A stretch of 56,580 nucleotides of DNA from Bacillus pseudomycoides DSM 12442 (GCF_000161455.1 NZ_CM000745.1:5167239-5223818); one strand, 5' to 3'; positions 7,945 through 16,470 are shown, numbered from the stretch's first letter. Notes: generated by a model from the sequence alone, not told the origin. A program made the numbers and translations.

Positions 7945-8030
7945 TCTTCAACTATCGGACCAGATTGTTGAAGAAAATATCCTTGAAATTAAATCAAATA
8001 AATAAACCATTTAGGAGGTGACAATCATTA

Positions 8031-8543
8031 ATGAAACAACAAGAACATGTTATCTTTCGTGAGGTTCAGCGACCACAACAAATTTGGGTATGGATACTCA
8101 TATTGGGGATCGCCATACTGATGTGGTATGGATTCATTCAACAAATTATCCTTGATACCCCGTTTGGAGATAAACCAGCTCCCAATGGGATATTAATTGT
8201 TTTGTGGTTGTTTTTTGGGATTGCCTTTCCTGTATTAATGCTTGGGGCATTGAAACTGATCATTGAGGTCCGTGAAAAAGGTCTTTATGTTCGTTTTGTT
8301 CCTTTTCATTTTCAATATAAGCAGTACCTTTTTAAAAATATACGTCACTATGAATGCATTACCTACAGTCCACTAAAACGATTTGGAGGATGGGGAATTC
8401 GTTTTAACCTTAAGGGTGAAAAAGCCTATAACATGAATGGAAAGAAAGGTATAGAGCTAAAGTTGAAATATAACACAGTGGTAATCGGTACTCAAAAACC
8501 GGACGAATTAAAAAAAGCATTGGACTCGGCACAAAAAGCATAA
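8031..8543 (+). CDS. DUF6141-type membrane protein
   Basis: 170 aa. Two hydrophobic helices (about residues 18-38 and 55-80), then a cytoplasmic beta-rich domain (VREKGLYVRFVPFHFQ, ITYSPLKRFGGWGIRF) resembling small PH-like membrane-anchored domains of DUF6141. Function unknown. The start is firm: TTAGGAGGTG ends 9 nt before ATG 8031. It stands alone between a Tn554 relic and a Tn7-like end. Confidence 0.65.
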   Translation: MKQQEHVIFREVQRPQQIWVWILILGIAILMWYGFIQQIILDTPFGDKPAPNGILIVLWLFFGIAFPVLMLGALKLIIEVREKGLYVRFVPFHFQYKQYLFKNIRHYECITYSPLKRFGGWGIRFNLKGEKAYNMNGKKGIELKLKYNTVVIGTQKPDELKKALDSAQKA

Positions 8544-8555
8544 TGAAAATTAATC

Positions 8556-8628
8556 TTCAACAAACGGGCGCGATTGTTGAATAAGAAAGGACATTACATA
8601 TTAGTCATATAAAATATGTAATGTCCTT
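8556..8628. repeat. Double hairpin element (copy 1)
   Basis: First hairpin TTCAACAA (8556-8563)/TTGTTGAA (8574-8581) around a GGGCGCG core. Second: 16-nt arms 8587-8602 and 8613-8628 with a 10-nt loop. A copy with both parts, reversed and with compensatory changes in the long stem, lies at 48592-48672. Downstream of the DUF6141 gene it may serve as terminator. Confidence 0.6.
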
Positions 8629-8860
8629 AAATTTATTGGTTTTTTTAATTTAGGTCTTGTGTAGCTTTGAAATAAAGTTTAATCAAAAACACCTCGCAAC
8701 CTCATATTTTACGATAAGTAAAAAGAATCCATTTTGAAAAAAAGATTGATCAAAATGGATTTTCGTGTTAGAAATATAAAATTAATTTTTATAACAAAGT
8801 CTGATTAAAACTCCTAGAAATGTTTAATAGGAAAGTTGACTTACTTGCACTAAAATTAAC

Positions 8861-9061
8861 TTATTCTTCAAACCAAAACAGAACCTCAATAGGTGCTTTC
8901 AAAACCTTCGCAATATCATAAGTAAGTTTGAATGAAGGATTATATTTTCCATTTTCGAGATTCCCAATTGTTTCTCTTCTGACCCCAACCTTGTTAGCTA
9001 AATCTTCTTGAGACATATTTAGCCTTACCCTATATTCTTTCATTCGAGTCTTAATTGGCAT
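8861..9061 (-). CDS. XRE-family HTH regulator (66 aa)
   Basis: A single helix-turn-helix domain: RMKEYRVRLNMSQEDLANKV, then GVRRETIGNLENGKYNPSFK and LTYDIAKVLKAPIEVLFWFEE. This compact Cro/YozG-like form binds DNA as a dimer. The start ATG 9059-9061 overlaps the end of the DUF3796 gene by 11 bp, so the two are coupled. XRE/DUF3796 pairs are common in Firmicutes; the membrane protein may sequester or sense for the regulator (inference). Confidence 0.85.
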   Translation of the reverse strand: MPIKTRMKEYRVRLNMSQEDLANKVGVRRETIGNLENGKYNPSFKLTYDIAKVLKAPIEVLFWFEE

Positions 9062-9413
9062 CTTGCATCCCTTTCTTTTCTCTATGTTCAAATATTTCAA
9101 GACTAATTAGGAATGTACCGAATGGTATGAAAAGCGAAATTGTAACAAGGAATCTAATTACATCTAAATTTTCCAAAATCAAAACACTTAATGTTACTAT
9201 AATGCCCAGTATGAGTGCTACGAAAAATGCTCTTGTAGCGGCGATACGAACATGCTGTATAAAGAGCTCATCGGGCACAACCTTTGCATACAAAAAGAAG
9301 AAAAAGAAACCGAAAAAATAACCTACAAACGATGAATAATCACCTAAAAATGAGAACGGGCTTAAAAAGCCAAAAAAACCGAGAAACCCCAAATAAGATA
9401 ATTTATTTTTCAT
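9051..9413 (-). CDS. DUF3796-type membrane protein
   Basis: 120 aa: an N-terminal KLSYLGFLGFFGF segment typical of DUF3796, an aromatic hydrophobic stretch, then two more membrane helices. Start is ATG 9411-9413 with CACAGGAGGG upstream. Function unknown; usually encoded next to a small XRE regulator, as here. Confidence 0.75.
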   Translation of the reverse strand: MKNKLSYLGFLGFFGFLSPFSFLGDYSSFVGYFFGFFFFFLYAKVVPDELFIQHVRIAATRAFFVALILGIIVTLSVLILENLDVIRFLVTISLFIPFGTFLISLEIFEHREKKGMQDAN

Positions 9414-9796
9414 ATAATCCCTCCTGTGTGATATATTTCGCTCTTTATGATAAAAATATATCACATAGATTAAGAAATAAAAAGGTCCTATGGTTCATTT
9501 CTATAAAACGGTACGACTTTTTTATAAACAGTTAATCTTTTTTTAAAACGGTTAAACTTTGTTATAAACGATTCAACTTTCTTTCAAATCCACATCTTGA
9601 TAAATAGATTTTTCAAAATGGTTTCTTTTGTCTTGGCATAATATGAGAGTTTGTAAATGCTTTTTGATCAAACTTTATTCCAAAACAACAACTGAAAAAA
9701 TAAGTTTACGGAACATATTTAAAGAGAACGTTTTTGAAAACTTCAAATCTAATTACCTTAAAGTCAACGTTTTATCATACATTTCAAAGCTGTTTA

Positions 9797-9834
9797 CAAG
9801 TGGCCCGAAAAAGAACGAATCGTTGCCGTACCCC
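9797..9834 (-). mobile_element. Tn3-type terminal repeat (outer end GGGGTACGG)
   Basis: Read on the minus strand from 9834: GGGGTACGGCAACGATTC. The same first 9 bases plus AACGATTC recur at 37074-37091. The MITE at 9834 begins at its outermost base. The interior would be to the left. Confidence 0.35.
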
Positions 9835-9964
9835 ATATCCATCAACTTAAGAAAAATAAACACCCTCCCAAACGAGAAAATGAGCTGACTTCTCAAAGTA
9901 ACTACCTGCAGAGAAAGAAAATTTTCATTTAGGAGTATATTAAAACCTTAGCTTGATGGACATG
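9834..9964. repeat. IS231-type MITE, 131 bp (M2)
   Basis: Starts CATATCCATCAACTTAAG and ends CTTAGCTTGATGGACATG, both variants of the IS231 terminal repeat. Non-coding. Confidence 0.7.
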
Positions 9965-10014
9965 TGCCCCTAGCCCTAAATAAATCTTAAATACAAGCAT
10001 GTACATCTAACCTC

Positions 10015-10464
10015 CTAGTCTATTATATGTGAATTCCTACAAGTATCACATTCCCAAAACGCTATCGAAAATTTCTCGTTACCATCTTCATCGTATACTA
10101 CAATCACATCATAGTCTAAATTGCTTTCAGATTTACAGTACTTACAATTCATAACTACTTGTTGAAATTCCCCGTTTTCGTATACAAATCTATCGTCTTC
10201 ATGTAATTCATTTTCCATTTCTTCTATGCTATACGTTTTCTTCTGTTTTATCTTTTGTTTGATAATCGAAGACACCCATATAATTAGAAAAATAAGCCAC
10301 AAGCAATTGATGATAAATAAAATCCATAATGAGGGTCTTCTTTGTGAGTTACGGTGTGTCACATAAACGGTTACAGCAACTACTAACCCTAAAATTAAGT
10401 AAATACCAGTACCTATTAACCAATTCGTTATGTCTGGTGATGAATAGCATTCCTTTGTATTCAT
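10015..10464 (-). CDS. Membrane protein with C-terminal zinc-ribbon-like domain
   Basis: 149 aa. Two membrane helices (about residues 15-40 and 47-70), a charged linker (EEMENELHEDDRFVYENGEF), then a compact domain with CKYC and CDTC pairs that would bind one zinc. Start is ATG 10462-10464 after AGGAGTG. It is a distant paralogue of the protein at 10563-11009 (shared EDDRF/EKDNRF motif and two CxxC pairs). No family recognised; the context gives no function. Confidence 0.6.
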   Translation of the reverse strand: MNTKECYSSPDITNWLIGTGIYLILGLVVAVTVYVTHRNSQRRPSLWILFIINCLWLIFLIIWVSSIIKQKIKQKKTYSIEEMENELHEDDRFVYENGEFQQVVMNCKYCKSESNLDYDVIVVYDEDGNEKFSIAFWECDTCRNSHIID

Positions 10465-10562
10465 GTTTACACTCCTAAAATGGTATTTCAAAATGTATTT
10501 TTCGTCTATATCTACAAATCTATCGTCTTGTAATAAAACATCTTTAAAATCTATTATTATTC
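10465..10562 (-). pseudogene. Fragment of a third zinc-ribbon paralogue
   Basis: In frame with, and just upstream of, the gene at 10464 the minus strand reads RIIIDFKDVLLQDDRFVDID. The QDDRF motif matches EDDRF and EKDNRF of the two neighbours, so a deleted third copy may be fused here. Confidence 0.35.
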
Positions 10563-11009
10563 TTATACTCTTATCCCGTCTATTCGTCTTTCTCTCCCAT
10601 ACCCTTCCCCTAGTACATCAAGACCTGTTTTACCTTCTGCCATACAATGTGTACAGATTTTCAGTTTTAATTGTAAAGAAGGATTGTCTTTCTCTCCAAA
10701 CTTCTCTGTCTTATCAACTAAATCACTATAACCCTCACATGATATACAAGCACTCTTAGTCTGTACGTACAACTCTCCTGTTATGCTATTTATAAACAGG
10801 AATCTGTTATCTTTTTCTAAGTCTTGTCGTAATAACATTACATCTATCTCTCTTTTCTGTTCATGTACCTTTACTCTGTGTCTCATTGTCATAAATGCAG
10901 AAATTAACAGGGCAGGAATCCAAAATATAATGATAATAACAAACAAAATAGCGGGATACCCTGTCTTTTCTGCTAAAGGAAAATATACCCCTCTTCTTTG
11001 TATTCTCAA
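10563..11009 (-). CDS. Membrane protein with zinc-ribbon-like domain, paralogue
   Basis: 148 aa from a TTG at 11007-11009. One strong membrane helix (AILFVIIIIFWIPALLISAF, residues 20-39), a charged linker, EKDNRFLF, then CISC and CTHC pairs. No convincing ribosome binding site precedes the TTG. An alternative start, ATG at 11034-11036 overlapping the upstream TGA, lies in another frame and would need a shift before the helix, so the 5' part may be damaged. Confidence 0.5.
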   Translation of the reverse strand: MRIQRRGVYFPLAEKTGYPAILFVIIIIFWIPALLISAFMTMRHRVKVHEQKREIDVMLLRQDLEKDNRFLFINSITGELYVQTKSACISCEGYSDLVDKTEKFGEKDNPSLQLKLKICTHCMAEGKTGLDVLGEGYGRERRIDGIRV

Positions 11010-11029
11010 TCACTACGACTCTATCGCAA

Positions 11030-11692
11030 TCATTCATGCTGATACGCTTTTTGAATACGCAACACTTCAAGCAACGTGGGCACATGTAAGCTAATCGCAA
11101 TATCATAGAGCATGATTAATCGTTCCTGCATCTCGTCTATCATTTCATCTAATTCAATACTGCGCAAACCATACTCTATTATCAACTTGGTGAATATTTC
11201 AGATTCTACAAGGTCGGAAGAAATCAGATGTAATATTTCTTCGATTTTTGGAAGAATGATTGATTCGTATTCCTATACAAACTCAGCTTTGTCCACGACA
11301 AACGGGTATTTTGTATATTCCTTTCTGAAGGATGGCAATCGTATGCCGTTTTTCAGCATACTTACTCTTCCCATATACAATTCTAGATCAAACTTCTCTG
11401 TTTCTTCATTTTCGATCTTACCACTCTTAGGCCCAATCTCTTCTAAAGCGGATTGATACTATTCCTGTAGCAGCATATCGAATATACAAGACGGATATTC
11501 TTTCGCACGGCTCATTTGAACCCATGCTTTCATTGTCCCTTGCATGAGATTCGAAAAATTTTGCATATCGTATTCGCCGTGCGCGATTACTGTACAATTT
11601 TGGTCTTTCACACTCAACGTTAGTATCATATCCCCTGTTACTTCTTGCACATTTCCATCTTGATCCGTAATTTTTGTATGCACATACTTCAT
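11030..11692 (-). pseudogene. ORF of 220 codons interrupted by two TAG codons
   Basis: ATG 11690-11692 behind a strong GAGGGGG site. The frame stays coding-like to TGA 11030-11032 except for TAG at 11459-11461 (after FDMLLQE) and TAG at 11273-11275 (after KAEFV). No base shift is needed. The C-terminal third is rich in acidic and hydrophobic helix (EYESIILPKIEEILHLISSD). Family not recognised. Each TAG is one change from CAG (Gln), so double nonsense decay is the simple reading; amber readthrough is the alternative. The first 77 residues could be made as a truncated product. Confidence 0.5.
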
Positions 11693-11737
11693 TATGAGAC
11701 CCCCTCTTGTAACATTTTAATATTAATATATTATATG

Positions 11738-12208
11738 TTACCTGGCTATGTATATTTGGTATTGACTGCATCCTCCGGCACCAGGATAAGTAGATACGAA
11801 TCGATCTGGAACTTGAAAGGTTGTAGCATCAAGGATACGAATGCGCTCAAAGTAAGCAGAAAGAGAATGAGAAATCTTAGATAACCCTCCAATTTTAGCT
11901 TGTAGAAGTGTAGTAAATACAGTTCGAAAGAAGGCTACAGAAGCCGAATTAAATCGTCGATTAAGTCCCTCCGGACTTAATAAAACTCCTGTTGAAGTTT
12001 TTAATTGACTACAAAGTTGAGTAAGAGAGGTAGTAGCGACCTGTTGATTTAACCATACACACAAAGATAAAAAATGATGCCCGTGGCATTTACGTTTTCG
12101 TTTCATACCGCCTGCTTCTATAGCCAATTGATTAAGTGTAGCGGGAGACATATATCGATATAACTCTTCGGCAAATAAAGACAACTCTTGTTTTTGATGC
12201 ATATTCAT
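11738..12208 (-). pseudogene. IS231 transposase, N-terminal fragment
   Basis: Starts MNMHQKQELSLFAEELYRYM and follows the IS231 transposase at 16592-18028 closely (GLNRRFNSASV, FERIRILDATTFQVP with the first catalytic Asp, YPGAGGC). Similarity ends at about 11762, after some 150 of 478 residues, where unrelated sequence begins. Confidence 0.85.
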
Positions 12209-12312
12209 AAAAAGCACGTCACCCTTTCTCATTAATATAAGAGAATGGTAACGTGCTTTTAACTTCAAGAATAGTCCAAATCCTTAAGTTGATGGATGTG
12301 GGGCGGTACCCC
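11762..12312 (-). mobile_element. Truncated IS231 with left end in a Tn3-type repeat
   Basis: The IS left inverted repeat (CCTTAAGTTGATGGATGTG, to 12300) is present, but the element breaks off at about 11762. Directly outside lies GGGGTACCGCC (minus strand, 12312-12302), the outer end of a Tn4430-type repeat, the known preferred target of IS231. Confidence 0.65.
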
Positions 12313-12372
12313 ATAATGTATACCTTTTGAAACGTAAAAATAAGATTAATAAAGAAGAATGGGGAAATATTT

Positions 12373-12591
12373 ATGTTCAATAATTATATAAACGCAAAAG
12401 ATACACTTTTTTATAAAAAACGTTTTTACAATGTATTAGCTTCAATCCCTTTTGTATTTATTTCGGTAATAGGGATGTATTTGTTAGAGGTTGAATTAAT
12501 GTATTTTGTAATCGTTGCAGGTATTGCAATAATGACTTTATTAATTCAGTTAATTTATTATTATTCAAACTGGAAAAAATCCCTTAAGTGA
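12373..12591 (+). CDS. Small membrane protein (72 aa)
   Basis: Two hydrophobic helices (residues 23-40 and 44-64) between charged ends, starting MFNNYINAKDTLFYKKRF. ATG 12373 has GGGGAAA 9-10 nt upstream. No family recognised. Coding-like composition and ribosome binding site support it. Confidence 0.5.
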   Translation: MFNNYINAKDTLFYKKRFYNVLASIPFVFISVIGMYLLEVELMYFVIVAGIAIMTLLIQLIYYYSNWKKSLK

Positions 12592-12692
12592 ATTTGGTAA
12601 GTTTCAAGATAGATTGCCTACCGATAATGATGCGTTATGTTAACCTCACATGTATAGAATATACAGTTAATTAAAAGTGAAAAGAGTAATTC

Positions 12693-13010
12693 TTATGTTG
12701 TTTGTTGGAGTTTGGAATGCCTAAAATAAAGAAATAAGGGTAGAGCAAAAGACAGTCCAACTGTTACTGTTGCAATAATACATATCCACCAATATCTAAT
12801 TTGGTATTTTTTTGTTTCGCTATATAAAAATACCCAAAATACTAAACAAGAAATAAAAAAGTCTGCAGCAAAGAAAGTAGATATACGATTAGCAAATAAT
12901 TCTTGTGAAAAAAGAAGCAGGTTAAATCCATTTTCCATCAAAAACGGAATGAAATAAGAGTAGGGTACAACTGCCCCAATTATTGATAACAGTATATATA
13001 TTTTCTTCAC
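12693..13010 (-). CDS. DUF2834-type membrane protein
   Basis: 105 aa with three membrane helices and the DUF2834 pattern (PYSYFIPFL, FANRISTFFAADFFIS, and the C-terminal GLSFALPLFLYFR). The start is GTG 13008-13010 with GGGGGA upstream. Function unknown. Confidence 0.7.
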   Translation of the reverse strand: MKKIYILLSIIGAVVPYSYFIPFLMENGFNLLLFSQELFANRISTFFAADFFISCLVFWVFLYSETKKYQIRYWWICIIATVTVGLSFALPLFLYFRHSKLQQTT

Positions 13011-13152
13011 ATATAATCCCCCTTAAATCAATTAATCACATAATCTATATTTATTTCAAAGGAAAAAATTGTATTTCATAAGCCTATTTAAACATTTTAG
13101 GGATTGATTTTGATTCAAGTTTTTACTTCCTCTAACGAGAATTATGTAAAGG

Positions 13153-13183
13153 AGCTGTCCATATGGGCAGCTTATTGTATTTT
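13153..13183. terminator. Intrinsic terminator
   Basis: AGCTGTCC/GGGCAGCT stem with a 4-nt loop (13153-13172), followed on the plus strand by a T-rich run. Confidence 0.6.
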
Positions 13184-13208
13184 TTGCTTAACTTAGTTCA
13201 AATTTCCA

Positions 13209-13242
13209 AAAAAGACGATAGGATTTCCTATCGTCTTTTTTA
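13209..13242. terminator. Bidirectional terminator after 13240-13707 gene
   Basis: Stem AAAGACGATAGGA/TCCTATCGTCTTT with a 2-nt loop and T/A-runs on both sides, overlapping the end of the minus-strand gene. Confidence 0.8.
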
Positions 13243-13707
13243 TTTTTTATTAAAAAATAAATTTAAATCAGTTTTATCTGTATCATAAGCTAATGCTTCA
13301 GCAATACAATCTTGAATAATTTCCAATTTAGCTTTTTCAAAGAATGGTACTGAAATAATATAATCTGATCCTGCCCTTTGAATAATCAATATATTTTGCA
13401 TACCACTACCTAAAATACCAATGCCAATTAATAGTAAAATGAGTCCGAATACAAAGTTATTTCCTATGGTATTAAAGGAAAAAAGAAGAATAATCAATCC
13501 TAATATAATAGGTTTTATTCTATACTGAGAAGAAATCATTGAAGAACTAATATTTTTCAAAGGAATGCTTTGATTATCTTTTCCAGCAGGAATAAACCCT
13601 AATATAGTGTTCCCTGTTGATACTTTTACAAATCTTGAATCAACTGAAACAAACCCTTTAATCCAAAAAAACAAAAGTGACAACGAAAAATCTGTTTTTT
13701 TCTCCAT
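13240..13707 (-). CDS. Hypothetical membrane protein (155 aa)
   Basis: A beta-rich N-terminal region (FVKVSTGNTILGFIPAGK), two central membrane helices (about residues 72-110), then a beta-rich tail (LIIQRAGSDYIISVPFFEKA) reminiscent of small bacterial PH-like membrane proteins. The start is ATG 13705-13707, with GGGAGG 5 nt upstream; an upstream in-frame ATG lacks a site. Family not certain. Confidence 0.6.
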   Translation of the reverse strand: MEKKTDFSLSLLFFWIKGFVSVDSRFVKVSTGNTILGFIPAGKDNQSIPLKNISSSMISSQYRIKPIILGLIILLFSFNTIGNNFVFGLILLLIGIGILGSGMQNILIIQRAGSDYIISVPFFEKAKLEIIQDCIAEALAYDTDKTDLNLFFNKK

Positions 13708-13883
13708 TCCATCCTCCCAAAATGTAAAATATTCCATTCATGAAAATATTATAGCAAATTTTCTGTAAATTTGGAATAGTAACGATTCGTTCTATAACAA
13801 AGGCGACGCGTAGAACACTATCTGTTTTAAACGTTCGTTTTTTGGTACTTATAACGAAAACCTTGTTATACCAGGGGATTTAA

Positions 13884-13922
13884 CCTTAGCGTACAGAATC
13901 CGCGAAATGTTGGTGCTACCCC
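13884..13922 (-). mobile_element. Complete Tn3-family 39-bp terminal repeat
   Basis: On the minus strand it starts GGGGTAGCACCAACATTTCG and ends TGTACGCTAAGG, clearly of Tn4430 type. Outer end at 13922, interior to the left. It faces the repeat at 4802-4839, so the two could bound the 9-kb bcrABC to 13.7-kb segment. MITE M3 starts at its outermost base. Confidence 0.6.
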
Positions 13923-14050
13923 ATGCCCATCAACTTAAGAAAAATAAAGGCCTCAAAAAAGAAAAAATGAGCCGAACTCTTATGAATAACTGTGAAAAGG
14001 TAAAATTTTTGTTATGGGAGATTTCTGAAAATCTTAGCTTGATGGGCATG
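13922..14050. repeat. IS231-type MITE, 129 bp (M3)
   Basis: Near-perfect ends CATGCCCATCAACTTAAGAA and CTTAGCTTGATGGGCATG. Non-coding; the best-preserved copy. Confidence 0.78.
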
Positions 14051-14156
14051 GGACTGAACCCCCAATACTTTATTTTAATAATGACTCTTTTCATGAAATA
14101 AAACTCAGTTATCAGTCTAAACCATTTTGTATATCTAACAATAACAAGTGTGCATT

Positions 14157-14312
14157 TGTAGAATTTTAATTAAGTTTAATAAAAACGAAATCGCTCAACC
14201 TAATCAAGCATCCAATAAAAAACTCCATTTTGAATAAAGATTGATCAAAATAGAGTTAAGCTTTCTAATGAAGTATGGAAATCTTATAAAAAAGTTTGAT
14301 TACTTCACAGTC
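14157..14312 (+). mobile_element. Tn7-like transposon end (copy c)
   Basis: TGT 14157-14159, 8 bases, AATTAAGTTTAATAAAAA, then a site in a hairpin (CTCCATTTTGA...TTGATCAAAATAGAG, about 14222-14255) and AAAAAAGTTTGATTA near 14290. Interior to the right. Confidence 0.5.
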
Positions 14313-14318
14313 CAATTT

Positions 14319-15071
14319 TCAAATGTTATCAATTAACCTTTTTACTGCATTAACTACGACTTCTGGTTCATCATTTTGTATATAATGGGCACTATTTTTA
14401 GCTATTATAAATTCACCATTAGAGGATATTTGAAGAATCTCCTTCTGCATTTTATTCCATAGCCCTTGTGATTCTTCTGAATAATGAGCTTTTTTACCTG
14501 CTGATATAACAATTAAAGGGACACTCAGTTTCCTTCTTGAATCCTTTAGCTGTTGCAGGCTTTCCATAAATTCATCATATGTACCCTCATAAACAAATTG
14601 TTTGTTATAAGCATCTTGAAACGCCTTAGGCATTGTTGGCAAAAACCTATCTTTATAGTCTTCGGGTGTAGAGTCAACTAGCACTACCCCTGCGACCTCT
14701 TGAGGATATTCAGAAGTATATATGCGTGCATTTACCCCACCAAAAGAATGTCCCACCAAGATGTAAGGGGGCTTAATACTCAATCGAATAAGGGCTTCTT
14801 TTAACTCTTTTACCATATATGTACTTGTTCTAGGATTCAAGCTTTTCCCGCTTTTTCCTAATCCAGCTCTATCATAAACGAGAACATCTGTAAGTACAGA
14901 AATTTCAGACACAACAAACTTCCACGATTTGGAATAGTCTCCATATCCAGCATCCATTATGACAGTTGGCTTATTCTTTTTGTCCCCATAAAATTTTGTA
15001 AATAATTTAAAACCATTAAGTTGAACAAATGTTTCTTTCACTGTTTGAGCTATCATCTTTATATCTCTCAT
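14319..15071 (-). CDS. Alpha/beta hydrolase
   Basis: 250 aa. Nucleophile elbow GHSFGG, the oxyanion region DAGYGDYSKSW after the first strand, an acid candidate in the VDSTPEDY or VISAGKK area, and a C-terminal His in NSAHYI. Likely esterase/lipase; substrate unknown. Start chosen at ATG 15069-15071 with AGGGGG 6 nt upstream; TTG 15119 with AGGGGCAGG is an in-frame alternative adding 16 residues. It lies just inside the Tn7-like end at 14157. Confidence 0.8.
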   Translation of the reverse strand: MRDIKMIAQTVKETFVQLNGFKLFTKFYGDKKNKPTVIMDAGYGDYSKSWKFVVSEISVLTDVLVYDRAGLGKSGKSLNPRTSTYMVKELKEALIRLSIKPPYILVGHSFGGVNARIYTSEYPQEVAGVVLVDSTPEDYKDRFLPTMPKAFQDAYNKQFVYEGTYDEFMESLQQLKDSRRKLSVPLIVISAGKKAHYSEESQGLWNKMQKEILQISSNGEFIIAKNSAHYIQNDEPEVVVNAVKRLIDNI

Positions 15072-15236
15072 ACTATACCCCCTATGTAAAACGCTAACAT
15101 TACTTTCCACCGTCTTCAAATAACCTGCCCCTCTGCTTAATGAAGAATCCTGAAGTTAGACTTTTATTGAACTTTATTATTAATTATCAACCTTTATTTC
15201 AAACCAACAGCATTTTTACCTTTCAGATAGTCTCTT

Positions 15237-15620
15237 TTATTCTAATTTCTTCATTTCTTTCAGCCGTTCTATATCCTTTTCTGAAGCCTTTTCTATTTTA
15301 TACAATTCATAGCTACCCTTTGTCTCATTTATCACTACAAATTCAATTTCATTCCGAATATAGCTCTTAGTTTTTCCTTTTTTATAACCAATAACATTAT
15401 CTAATATAGTTTCCCCACTATCTTTTTTATATAAATTATAGCTAACAGGTGGACGACCAATTACATACTTATTATCAGAAAATCCGACTATATCATCCCT
15501 CCCTAATCCTGTCGAAACACTCCAGACAAAAATAATCTGAAATATAGAATAAACAACAATACCGCATAAGAAAAAAAATAGGATTGATTTAAAAAATAAC
15601 TTTAAAGGTATCCTTCCCAA
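15237..15620 (-). CDS. Hypothetical membrane-anchored protein (127 aa)
   Basis: An N-terminal membrane helix (residues 8-35), then a soluble beta-rich domain, probably extracellular (GRPPVSYNLYKKDSGETILD, VVINETKGSYELYKIEKA), and a charged coil. The start is TTG 15618-15620 with GGGAGGG about 9 nt upstream. Not recognised. Confidence 0.6.
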   Translation of the reverse strand: MGRIPLKLFFKSILFFFLCGIVVYSIFQIIFVWSVSTGLGRDDIVGFSDNKYVIGRPPVSYNLYKKDSGETILDNVIGYKKGKTKSYIRNEIEFVVINETKGSYELYKIEKASEKDIERLKEMKKLE

Positions 15621-15645
15621 AAAATATTCCCTCCCATTTCACCTC

Positions 15646-15684
15646 GAGATAGCAAGAACAAAACGTGAATTTTGTACGCTAAGG
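15646..15684 (+). mobile_element. Tn3-type terminal repeat, decayed
   Basis: 39 bp aligning without gaps to the repeat at 13884-13922. The inner half ends TTTTGTACGCTAAGG intact; the outer GGGG has become GAGA. Interior to the right. Confidence 0.5.
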
Positions 15685-15808
15685 AACCGAAGTTTTTAGA
15701 TTGTTGAACTCAATCCCCCGTCAGTGCCATAAGAAAAAGAGTTACCGCAGTAACCCTATTGCTTATAATACACATCATTGGGAGAAGCTATGGATGAGTA
15801 AGGTCAAT

Positions 15809-16381
15809 CTATGAAATTTCCCACAATCTTTTAACCTCCACCAATTCCTGTCCATTGAATTCCATTCTATATATATCTGGTTTTGATGTCTGTAGTAAAA
15901 AATTCAATTCATACTTACTGTCATAATATCCCATCATCAAAGTCATTACAGCTCCATGAGTGCCTAATACTACTTTCTGCCCTCGATAGGTGTTTAATAA
16001 TTCTTTTAAGACTTTTATAGCACGTTTCTGACAGTCGGCATTAGACTCTCCTCCCGTTAAAGCAAAGTCAGGGTCTAAGAATGACTTTTTTATCAAAGGG
16101 AATAATTCTTCATCCGACATTCGTTCCTCTTCAGCAATAAAAATTCTCTCTTTTAAGTCTTCAAATACTAAAACTTCTTGTCCTATTTGCTTCGCTAACT
16201 GCTGAACAGTTAGAATTGAACGATTGTACGGACTTGAAATAACAACGTCAATTCCCTCACCTCGTAATACATCTGTTATTCGTTGAACGTCTAATTTTCC
16301 TTTTTCAGTTAATCCTCTTGTCTCTTCTTTTCCAAATTTCGGTGAATCCCCGTGTCTCACCATATATATGAAAGTTTTCAT
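15809..16381 (-). CDS. Histidine phosphatase (phosphoglycerate mutase-like)
   Basis: 190 aa. RHG motif at the N-terminus (YMVRHGDSPKF, phosphorylated His about residue 9), SSPYNRSILT with the second Arg, and the catalytic His near the C-terminus in GTHGAVMTL. Branch-1 histidine phosphatase; substrate unknown. The start is ATG 16379-16381 with GGAGGTAATT directly upstream. Monocistronic. Confidence 0.85.
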   Translation of the reverse strand: MKTFIYMVRHGDSPKFGKEETRGLTEKGKLDVQRITDVLRGEGIDVVISSPYNRSILTVQQLAKQIGQEVLVFEDLKERIFIAEEERMSDEELFPLIKKSFLDPDFALTGGESNADCQKRAIKVLKELLNTYRGQKVVLGTHGAVMTLMMGYYDSKYELNFLLQTSKPDIYRMEFNGQELVEVKRLWEIS

Positions 16382-16470
16382 AATTACCTCCATTTTTTCA
16401 GTTTTCTTTACAATTCCTCCCTGATGCTAGCATATATATCCAAGTTTGTCTCCTTTAATTAACAGAAAAC

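Larger units (their letters stand above)
8660..9690. mobile_element. 1.03-kb unit bounded by inverted Tn7-like ends
   Basis: Left: TGT 8660-8662, 8 bases, AATAAAGTTTAATCAAAA, with more sites near 8740 and 8795. Right, inverted: TGT (9690-9688), 8 bases, AATAAAGTTTGATCAAAA, with an array of 20-bp repeats near 9490-9560 (units with TTTATAACAAAGTTTAACCG and similar). The unit encloses the XRE and DUF3796 genes. No 5-bp target duplication is seen (TCTTG against ACTGA), so the ends may come from different insertions. Confidence 0.45.

Noticed and set aside
9486..9565. Tandem 20-bp units resembling a CRISPR array
   Set aside because: Only about four degenerate units with no unique spacers, and no cas gene nearby. 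They fit transposase binding sites of the Tn7-like end better.
9628..9888. Plus-strand open frame across the Tn7-like end and MITE M2
   Set aside because: Runs through non-coding repeats, has no ribosome binding site and no recognisable domain.
10861..11106. Minus-strand frame with several Cys (YMCPRCLKCC)
   Set aside because: Out of frame with both the TAG-broken ORF and the zinc-ribbon gene that cover the same bases; no site of its own.
4802..13922. Complete 9-kb Tn3-type transposon carrying bcrABC
   Set aside because: The two repeats face each other but differ in the outer half, the transposase is absent and no 5-bp duplication can be shown; the bounds are only mentioned.
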